DNA of 64,000 nucleotides, taken from NCBI RefSeq assembly GCF_014635245.1, contig NZ_BMCP01000002.1, forward strand, positions 496,001 to 560,000. Direction: 5' to 3'. Below, piece by piece: positions 58,057 to 64,000 of this stretch. The DNA is from Agaricicola taiwanensis. GTDB taxonomy: Bacteria > Pseudomonadota > Alphaproteobacteria > Rhizobiales > Methylopilaceae. Each line of letters begins with the position of its first letter. Position 1 is the stretch's first letter. The translations under genes were made by a program, and so were the position numbers. The notes beneath the pieces are model-generated. The model was not told the origin of the DNA. It saw only the letters and a program-made list of their open reading frames with translations, and ran no database searches.

Positions 58057-59208
58057 ATGAATCGCTTGTTTTCGTCACTCCCGACCACCGTCTTCGAAAC
58101 CATGTCGGCGCTGGCTCGTGAAACCGGCGCTGTGAATCTGGGGCAGGGCTTTCCAGATGATCCGGGCCCCGAGGACGTGCGGCGCGCCGCCGCCGATGCG
58201 GTGCTGAACGGCTATAATCAGTACCCCTCCATGCTGGGTATTCCTGAGCTGCGGGAGGGCATTGCCGCGCATTACGCTCATCACCACAGCGTGACGCTCG
58301 ATCCGGCCAGAGAGGTCATGGTGACCTCCGGCGCCACCGAGGCGCTTGCTGGAGCCTTGTTCGCCCTGATCGAGCCGGGCGACGAAGTGGTGCTGTTTCA
58401 GCCCATGTATGATGCATATCTGCCGCTGGTCCTGCGTGCTGGCGGCGTGCCCAAATTCGTCACCCTCGAGCCCCCGCACTGGCGCTTTACCGAGGAGGCG
58501 CTCTCGGCTGCCTTTTCCGACAAAACGCGCGTCGCCATCATCAACAATCCGCTTAATCCCTCCGCCTCGGTTTTTGCCAGGGAGGATCTTGCACTCCTCG
58601 CCCGCTTTGCCGAGCGTAGCAATGCGGTCGTCGTCTCGGACGAAGTGTGGGAGCATGTGGTCTTCGACGGAGCTCGTCACGTCTCGGTGCTGAATATTCC
58701 CGGGCTGCGCGACCGCGCCGTGAAGATCGGCTCGGCCGGGAAGATCTTTTCGCTGACGGGCTGGAAGGTCGGTTTTGTCTGTGCCGCGCCGGATATCCTA
58801 GCGGCTCTGGCGCGATCACATCAATTCCTCACCTTTACAACGCCGCCCAACCTGCAGGTCGCCGTCGCCTATGGTTTGACGAAGGATGATCGGTATTTCA
58901 GGGAGATGCGCGATGATCTTCAGGCAAAGCGTGATTATCTCTCACGGGGTCTCGCCGAGGCCGGATTTACCGTGCTGCCGAGCGCCGGCACCTATTTCCT
59001 CAACGTCGATATCGCACCATTGGATGAGACCGACGATGTCGCTTTCGCGCAAAAGCTGGTGCATCAGGCCGGCGTCGTGACAATCCCCGTCAGCGCCTTC
59101 TATGCGCAGGATCACGTGCGTACGGTGCTGCGATTCTGCTTCGCCAAGCGTCGGGAGACGCTGGATGGGGCGCTTGAAAAGCTGGCGGCCTTCCTCGCGA
59201 AAGTCTGA
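58057..59208 (+). CDS. Class I/II aminotransferase
   Basis: This 383-residue fold-type I PLP enzyme opens TTVFETMSALARETGAVNLG QGFPD in family order. It continues with TSGATEALAGALFALIEPGD, the Asn of INNPLNPSASVF and the Asp/Trp of VVVSDEVWEHVVFDG. The PLP Lys is in GSAGKIFSLTGWKVGF, and the terminal Arg region is VRTVLRFCFAKRRETL. The sequence resembles the kynurenine/methionine aminotransferase (YbdL, MtnE-like) branch; the amino donor is not certain. AGGA precedes the ATG. The CoxL-like gene follows after 46 bases. Confidence 0.88.
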   Translation: MNRLFSSLPTTVFETMSALARETGAVNLGQGFPDDPGPEDVRRAAADAVLNGYNQYPSMLGIPELREGIAAHYAHHHSVTLDPAREVMVTSGATEALAGALFALIEPGDEVVLFQPMYDAYLPLVLRAGGVPKFVTLEPPHWRFTEEALSAAFSDKTRVAIINNPLNPSASVFAREDLALLARFAERSNAVVVSDEVWEHVVFDGARHVSVLNIPGLRDRAVKIGSAGKIFSLTGWKVGFVCAAPDILAALARSHQFLTFTTPPNLQVAVAYGLTKDDRYFREMRDDLQAKRDYLSRGLAEAGFTVLPSAGTYFLNVDIAPLDETDDVAFAQKLVHQAGVVTIPVSAFYAQDHVRTVLRFCFAKRRETLDGALEKLAAFLAKV

Positions 59209-59254
59209 TCCAGCCCTATAATCGCTGGCGAGCGCACCGCATAAAGGAACCCGC

Positions 59255-61555
59255 ATGAAACCCATGAAGTTCGGCGTTGGCCAGGCTGTTCGCCGTATCG
59301 AGGACGTATCCTTCATCACGGGCGAGGGGCGCTATCTCGCCGATCTCGTGACACCAGAGACGTTGCGTCTTGTCGTCGTGCGTTCGCCGCACGCTCATGC
59401 CGAATTTGCGCTGACCAATGTAAGCGACATCAGGGAGATGCCCGGCGTTCGCCTGGTTCTAACCGCGCATGATGTCGAAGAGCTCGGCCGTTTGCCGACA
59501 CGCGGCATTCCGAAAAACCAGGATGGCAGCCCGGTGCGGCCGGTGGAGCGCCCGGTTCTGGCAAAGGACGTGGTGTGCCATGTCGGCGATCCCGTGGCGG
59601 CCGTCATCGCCGACACGCTCGAGCAGGCTCAGGATGCGGCAGCCGCCCTGGAGGTCGACTGGCGGCCGCGCGAGGCCATGGTCTCCGTAACGCGGGCGCT
59701 TGAAGTGGACGCGAAGGCCGTCCATCCCAGCCATGGCTCGAACCTGGCGTACGACGCGTTCCACGGAGACAGGGAAAAGACGGAGGAGGCATTCGCCAAG
59801 GCGGCCCATGTCGTCAAGCTCGACCTCGTCAACAACCGACTGGTTGCCAATTACCTGGAGACCAGGGGCGTCCTGGCAGAATGGAACGCCGAAACCAACC
59901 GCTACTCGCTTGCCGTGGGCAGCCAGGGTGTCCATGGCATACGTGACAACCTGTGCGACCACGTCTTCAAAATTCCACGAGAAGCCATGGTGGTGACGAC
60001 GCCGGATGTCGGTGGCGGCTTCGGACCTAAGATCTTCCTTTATGCTGAGTATGCGCTCGCGCTGGTTGCGGCGAAGAAGGCCGGGGTTCCGGTCGCCTGG
60101 ATCAGCGACAGGCGCGAACATTTCGTCGGATGCGCGCAGGGGCGCGACACTGTTTCCACTGCCGAGCTTGCGCTCGATGCCGAACATCGCTTCCTCGGCC
60201 TTCGTGTCGATACGCTGTCCAATGTCGGTGCCTATGCCGCCCAATATGGCCTCATGATCCAGAACACGGGGGCCACCATGCTGCCGGGTCTCTATCGGCT
60301 GCCGTGCATGGCGATCCGGGTGAGGGGCGTCTACACCAACACCGTGCCGGTGGACGCCTATCGCGGCGCCGGGCGGCCCGAGGCGCTCTATCTGATCGAA
60401 AGGCTGGTGGATGTGGCCGCCCGCGACCTCGGTGTTGCGCCGGAGGATCTCCGGCTCAAAAACTTCGTCACGCCGGCAGAGCTGCCTTACGCAACCGCGA
60501 GCGGGCGCAATTACGACAGCGGCGAGTTTTCCGGCCACCTGGAGCAAGCGCTCAAAACGGCCGATCAAGCCGGGTTTGAGAACCGCCGCCGTGCGAGCGA
60601 GGCGAAGGGGCTGCTGAGGGGCTTCGGCTTTGCCAGCTACATCGAGTGCTGTGCCTTCGGGGCTGAAGATGTGACGGTGCGGTTGGAGACCAGCGGCCGC
60701 GTCACGGTGCTTGTGGGCACGCAGTCCAACGGGCAGGGCCACAAGACCGCCTATGCTCAGATGGTGGCGCAGCACCTCGATCTCGACCCTGACATGGTCG
60801 ATGTGGTGCAGGGTGACAGCGATCTCATCCCGACGGGTGCCGGAACCGGCGGTTCGCGCTCGATCCCGGTGGGCGGCGTCGCGGTGGCGCGGGCAGCAGA
60901 GGATCTCGCCTCCAAGCTGCTCAGTTTCGCGGCGGAGGTTTTCGGCCGGCCGGTCGGCGACCTCCAGATTGGCGATGGCACCATCAGCGTGCCCGGTACC
61001 AATCACGTGCTGTCGCTGGCGGCACTTGCCGCCCTGCCGCAGGCAAAGGCGGAGCGCCGGACCGGCAAGGGCGCCTTCAAGCAGCCGGAAGCCACCTATC
61101 CGAACGGCACACATGTAAGCGAAGTGGAGATCGACCCGCAGACAGGCCTAGTGAAACTCGTGGCCTATACAGTGGTCGACGATTTCGGCGTGACGCTGAA
61201 TCCGATGCTGCTCGCCGGCCAGATCCACGGTGGTGTCGCGCAGGGTGTGGGCCAGGCTCTGTTGGAGCACACCATCTACGATGACGCGGGCAATCTTTTG
61301 ACGGGATCATTCCAGGATTATTGTGTGCCGCGTGCGCACGATATGGTCATGATCGATTTCGAGACGCGGAACGTGCCTTCCACAACCAACGCCATGGGCA
61401 TGAAGGGTGCGGGCGAGGCGGGCACCATAGGCGCCTGCCCAGCCGTTATGAACGCCGTGATGGACGCTCTAGGCCGCCGCTATGGCATTCGCCATCTCGA
61501 CATGCCCGCAACACCGCAGCGGGTGTGGCGCGCGATCCGGGAGGTGTCGGCATAA
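59255..61555 (+). CDS. CoxL-like molybdopterin-binding subunit, xanthine dehydrogenase family
   Basis: This 766-residue large subunit of a molybdenum hydroxylase starts with the N-terminal 'a/b hammerhead' domain (GVGQAVRRIEDVSFITGEGR). Molybdopterin-binding segments follow: DVGGGFGPKIFLYAEYALAL, PVDAYRGAGRPEALYLIERL, LVGTQSNGQGHKTAYAQMV, GAGTGGSRSIPVGGVAVA and the C-terminal Glu in GMKGAGEAGTIGACPAVMNA. The AYRGAGRPEA loop is of the general (form II) type, not the AYRCSFR of true CO dehydrogenase. No FAD or 2Fe-2S subunit is nearby. The substrate is unknown. Confidence 0.88.
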   Translation: MKPMKFGVGQAVRRIEDVSFITGEGRYLADLVTPETLRLVVVRSPHAHAEFALTNVSDIREMPGVRLVLTAHDVEELGRLPTRGIPKNQDGSPVRPVERPVLAKDVVCHVGDPVAAVIADTLEQAQDAAAALEVDWRPREAMVSVTRALEVDAKAVHPSHGSNLAYDAFHGDREKTEEAFAKAAHVVKLDLVNNRLVANYLETRGVLAEWNAETNRYSLAVGSQGVHGIRDNLCDHVFKIPREAMVVTTPDVGGGFGPKIFLYAEYALALVAAKKAGVPVAWISDRREHFVGCAQGRDTVSTAELALDAEHRFLGLRVDTLSNVGAYAAQYGLMIQNTGATMLPGLYRLPCMAIRVRGVYTNTVPVDAYRGAGRPEALYLIERLVDVAARDLGVAPEDLRLKNFVTPAELPYATASGRNYDSGEFSGHLEQALKTADQAGFENRRRASEAKGLLRGFGFASYIECCAFGAEDVTVRLETSGRVTVLVGTQSNGQGHKTAYAQMVAQHLDLDPDMVDVVQGDSDLIPTGAGTGGSRSIPVGGVAVARAAEDLASKLLSFAAEVFGRPVGDLQIGDGTISVPGTNHVLSLAALAALPQAKAERRTGKGAFKQPEATYPNGTHVSEVEIDPQTGLVKLVAYTVVDDFGVTLNPMLLAGQIHGGVAQGVGQALLEHTIYDDAGNLLTGSFQDYCVPRAHDMVMIDFETRNVPSTTNAMGMKGAGEAGTIGACPAVMNAVMDALGRRYGIRHLDMPATPQRVWRAIREVSA

Positions 61556-61668
61556 GGCGTTTGCACTCCTCGTTGCCATGTCACGGGTGCAGAGCAGCCC
61601 CGCGAAAGTTCCCTTTGCGGCATCAACCTCCGATGATAAGGTGCACCTGACGAGACCCAATAACGTCG

Positions 61669-61711
61669 CCCTGCGCGTCCTCCTCCAAAGGCGCGTGGGG
61701 CCTTTTCTTTT
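61669..61711 (+). terminator. Probable terminator before the DMT gene
   Basis: A 9-bp stem CCCTGCGCG/CGCGTGGGG (two G-U pairs) with a 14-base loop is followed by CCTTTTCTTTT. It ends only 9 bases before the next ATG, so it could terminate the CoxL-like transcript or lie in the leader of the next gene. Confidence 0.5.
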
Positions 61712-61719
61712 GTGCCCGG

Positions 61720-62658
61720 ATGTTCGCCGGAATTGCTCTCAAAATCCTGGCCGCGTTCTTCTTCACGCTGATGGCCGCATGCATCCGTTGGATCGGTGAT
61801 GCCGTGCCGCCCGGCCAGGTGGTGTTCTTCCGCAGCTTCCTTGGTCTCCTGCCCATCGTGGTCTGGCTGATCTTGGTCGGAGAGCTGAAGCAGACTGTTC
61901 TGACGCGGAACATCCCGGGGCACTTTCTGCGCAGCTTTATCGGCTGTCTCTCGATGCTTTTCGTGTTTTCGGGGCTTGCACGTCTGCCACTGCCGGATGC
62001 GACTGTCATCGGTTATGCCGCGCCGCTCATCACCATCGTGCTTGCCTATTTCATCCTGAAGGAGCGCATCGGCATCTATCGCTGGAGCGCGGTCGGTGTC
62101 GGTCTGATCGGCGTCCTCATCTTGCTGTGGCCGCATCTGTCAGGCGGCACCCTTGCGGAGGCTTTTGGTGGTGTGGGCGGGGAGGCGCGCGTGTCGCAGG
62201 GCGCACTTTTCGCCCTGGCCGGAGCCTTTTGTTCGGCCTGCGCCATGATCCAGGTGCGGCGGCTTGCGCAGACGGAGAAGGCGGGCGCGATCGTCTTCTA
62301 CTTCTCCTTGTTCTCGGCGGTCCTTAGCTTCCTGTCGATCCCCTTCGGCTGGGTGATGCCGGACCTCACGGTCATGGGCGTCCTGCTTCTGACAGGCATT
62401 TTCGGCGGTATCGGCCAACTCCTGATGACCCAATCCTACCGGTATGCGGATGCGTCGTTGATCGCCGTTTTCGAATACACAACCATCATCTGGTCGGTCG
62501 CTCTCGGTTGGGCGCTGTTTGGCGACGTGCCGCAGTCCACCGTCTATATCGGCGCTGCGATCATCATCGGCTCCGGCGTCTATGTAATCTTCCGAGAGCA
62601 TCGGCTGGGCATCAAGAGGGCCCGGGCCAGAAAGGCCAGTGCCCCCCCGTCGACCTGA
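61720..62658 (+). CDS. DMT superfamily (EamA) membrane transporter
   Basis: This 312-residue protein has ten hydrophobic helices in two EamA repeats. It begins GIALKILAAFFFTLMAACIR WIGD, with VFFRSFLGLLPIVVWLI and ATVIGYAAPLITIVLAYFIL in the first repeat. The second repeat has GIFGGIGQLLMTQSYRYADA and IIWSVALGWALFGDVP. RhaT/YdcZ-type exporters of metabolites are the nearest relatives; the substrate is unknown. No clear ribosome site precedes the ATG. The C-terminus is basic. Confidence 0.88.
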   Translation: MFAGIALKILAAFFFTLMAACIRWIGDAVPPGQVVFFRSFLGLLPIVVWLILVGELKQTVLTRNIPGHFLRSFIGCLSMLFVFSGLARLPLPDATVIGYAAPLITIVLAYFILKERIGIYRWSAVGVGLIGVLILLWPHLSGGTLAEAFGGVGGEARVSQGALFALAGAFCSACAMIQVRRLAQTEKAGAIVFYFSLFSAVLSFLSIPFGWVMPDLTVMGVLLLTGIFGGIGQLLMTQSYRYADASLIAVFEYTTIIWSVALGWALFGDVPQSTVYIGAAIIIGSGVYVIFREHRLGIKRARARKASAPPST

Positions 62659-62698
62659 TCTTGAGACCAACCGTCAAAGATGCTCTAACACACCCAAG

Positions 62699-62786
62699 TC
62701 TCCTTGGGGTGCCCTTCCACCGAAGGGCTGAGAGGCCACGAGCGCCAACCCATGAACCTGATCCGGATCGCACCGGCGGAGGGAAG
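62699..62786 (+). promoter_or_regulatory. TPP riboswitch (THI element)
   Basis: The thiamine pyrophosphate aptamer is recognised by GGGGTGCCC followed by GGGCTGAGAGG (the CUGAGA core), then ACCCATGAACCTGATCCGG and CCGGCGGAGGGAAG. The last conserved segment contains the ribosome site of thiD (GGAGGG, 9 bases before the ATG), so ligand binding would hide it and block translation. No separate terminator is visible between aptamer and gene. Confidence 0.95.
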
Positions 62787-62790
62787 CGAG

Positions 62791-63639
62791 ATGCTGAAAT
62801 CACCCATGCCTGAACACGACGTGCCTTACCCGATTGCAGTGACCATCGCCGGATCGGATTCCTCGGGAGGGGCCGGTATTCAGGCCGATCTCAAGACGTT
62901 CTCCGCGCTGGGAGTTTATGGCGCATCGGTCATTGTTGCGCTAACGGCGCAAAACACCCGGGGCGTTACCGCCATCCATCCTGTGCCGCCGGCCTTTGTC
63001 GCCGAGCAGATCGATGCCGTCTTCACCGACCTTGATGTGGCCGCCGTCAAGATCGGGATGTTGGGCAACGCTGAATTGATCGAGACGGTGGCCGACGGCG
63101 TTAGCCGCCACGGCGCGCGCAACATCGTGCTGGACCCGGTCATGGTGGCCGCGACGGGCGCACGGTTGCTGGAAGAAAGCGCCATCGTCGCGGTGCGGGA
63201 TCGGCTGATGCCGCTCACCAATCTCGTCACGCCGAACCTCATGGAAGCCGCAGCCCTGCTGGACGCGCCTCTGGCGTTGGAGGAACGCGAGATGGCGGTG
63301 CAGGCCGAACGCCTCCGCTCTTACGGGGCCCGCGCCGTGCTCATCAAGGGCGGGCACGGGCAAGGGCCCAACAGTGTCGATGTCTTTGCCGCGAAGGAAC
63401 GGGCTCGCCATTTCACCTCGCCCCGCATCGACACGATGAACACCCACGGCACCGGATGCACCCTGTCCTCGGCCATCGCTGCCGGCCTTGCGAAGGGACT
63501 GCCGCTGGAAGATGCGATCGAGATGGCCAAGCGTTTCGTAACAGAGGCCATCCGCTGCTCCGGTGAGCTTGCCGTGGGGCAGGGATACGGCCCGGTGCAC
63601 CACTTTCATGCCCTGTGGCCGGCTGCAGCTCAGCAGTGA
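62791..63639 (+). CDS. thiD: Hydroxymethylpyrimidine/phosphomethylpyrimidine kinase ThiD
   Basis: ThiD phosphorylates HMP and HMP-P in thiamine synthesis. The ribokinase-fold signatures are AVTIAGSDSSGGAGIQADLK near residue 15, VLDPVMVAATGARLL, LVTPNLMEAAALL, VLIKGGHGQG and the catalytic MNTHGTGCTLSSAIAAGLAK. Length is 282 residues from the ATG at 62791, which sits 9 bases from the riboswitch-embedded ribosome site; ATG at 62806 is a weaker alternative. The longer frame lies inside the riboswitch and is not coding. No other thi genes are in the window. Confidence 0.95.
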   Translation: MLKSPMPEHDVPYPIAVTIAGSDSSGGAGIQADLKTFSALGVYGASVIVALTAQNTRGVTAIHPVPPAFVAEQIDAVFTDLDVAAVKIGMLGNAELIETVADGVSRHGARNIVLDPVMVAATGARLLEESAIVAVRDRLMPLTNLVTPNLMEAAALLDAPLALEEREMAVQAERLRSYGARAVLIKGGHGQGPNSVDVFAAKERARHFTSPRIDTMNTHGTGCTLSSAIAAGLAKGLPLEDAIEMAKRFVTEAIRCSGELAVGQGYGPVHHFHALWPAAAQQ

Positions 63640-63730
63640 TACTTGATCGTCCTATCTGCTTGCGTCTCCTGCGCCCGCCAGCTAGCGTCCGCCCGGGCGT
63701 ACGAATGTTCGGATTGCGGAACGGGTGACC

Positions 63731-64000
63731 ATGGAACGTGAGGGGCGGCGAGGCGACATCGAGAAGGGCGCACAGGTTCTTTCCGGCCAGCTGGGGAAAA
63801 CCGTGCAGCGGCTGCGCAAGGCCTATAATCTTTCGCTCTCCGAACTTGCCGAGCAGTCGGGCGTTGCGAAATCGATCATCAGCCAGATCGAACGCAACGA
63901 GACCAATCCCACCTTGGCCACGATCTGGCGACTGTCGAAAGCTCTTGATGTGTCCATCGAGGGCGTCCTTGCCGATACCGACGACAGGCCGATCCTTCAG
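63731..64000 (+). CDS. XRE-family transcriptional regulator (3' end missing)
   Basis: The first 90 codons of a DNA-binding protein are present. The helix-turn-helix begins LGKTVQRLRKAYNLSLSELA and continues EQSGVAKSIISQIERNETNP TLATIWRLSKAL, a clear Cro/CI type. In this class the helix-turn-helix at residues 20-80 is often followed by a C-terminal cupin domain, but that part is outside the window. The target is unknown. It lies 91 bases after thiD on the same strand. Confidence 0.85.
   Translation, partial: MEREGRRGDIEKGAQVLSGQLGKTVQRLRKAYNLSLSELAEQSGVAKSIISQIERNETNPTLATIWRLSKALDVSIEGVLADTDDRPILQ

Noticed and set aside
59459..61114. 551-codon minus-strand ORF antisense to the CoxL-like gene
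   Set aside because: The long open frame follows from the codon bias of the sense gene. No recognisable motif and no ribosome site.
62704..62790. Upstream extension of thiD
   Set aside because: The extra codons are the TPP aptamer itself.

Overview
The window is 64 kb of high-GC, tightly packed chromosome from an alphaproteobacterium, most likely of the Hyphomicrobiales (Rhizobiales). Three things point there. The ftsQ-ftsA-ftsZ-lpxC-bamD-recN-ligA run is laid out as in that group. The tmRNA gene is circularly permuted and encodes the tag ANDNYAPVAQAA. Small alphaproteobacterial families (DUF3309, DUF4169, DUF2065, SspB-alpha) are present. I see no prophage, insertion sequence or CRISPR array. 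Almost all of the window is core metabolism, with a few accessory loci.

Layout. 1-9.7 kb holds cell division, lipid A, outer-membrane assembly and DNA repair genes (ftsQ, ftsA, ftsZ, lpxC, bamD, recN, ligA). 9.7-25.5 kb holds a DUF3309 micro-protein, aminopeptidase P, prmA, a UvrD-type helicase, a PiT phosphate permease, a NUDIX hydrolase, an FAD-linked 2-hydroxyacid dehydrogenase, a 1200-residue AsmA-like protein, a ribbon-helix-helix/DUF4169 pair, fumC and sspB. Directly upstream of sspB is the two-piece tmRNA gene ssrA, so the tag RNA and the adaptor that delivers tagged proteins to ClpXP are neighbours. 26-34 kb holds the overlapping thyA-GNAT-folA operon, hflK-hflC-DUF2065-degP-like, and divergent serB/miaA with overlapping 5' ends.

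34-47.6 kb is dominated by branched-chain amino acid synthesis: ilvB, ilvN, pcp, ilvC and, further on, leuA. Both ilvB and leuA are preceded by short unannotated leader peptides. The ilv peptide reads MLRKIIVVL..., and the leu peptide has six Leu in its last eleven residues. Each precedes a strong RNA hairpin, so the pathway appears to be controlled by attenuation at two points. Between them lie an ABC importer of the SsuABC/TauABC type, pdxY-phzF and a DedA protein. 47.8-51 kb is a complete tripartite tricarboxylate transporter (tctCBA) followed by tRNA-Lys(CTT). An orphan TctC-type binding protein lies at 34-35 kb.

51-55.7 kb is the most accessory-looking part. It has a probably frameshifted exported or membrane protein gene and a roughly 200-base AT-rich segment. 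These are followed by a translationally coupled operon of gpsA, a HAD phosphatase and a GT20 synthase that closely resembles cyanobacterial glucosylglycerol-phosphate synthase. Together the three genes would turn DHAP and ADP-glucose into the osmolyte glucosylglycerol. 55.7-64 kb holds glutathione-dependent formaldehyde dehydrogenase, a threonine dehydratase-like enzyme divergent from a class I aminotransferase, a lone CoxL-like molybdopterin subunit, a DMT exporter, a TPP riboswitch with thiD, and the start of an XRE regulator cut by the window end.
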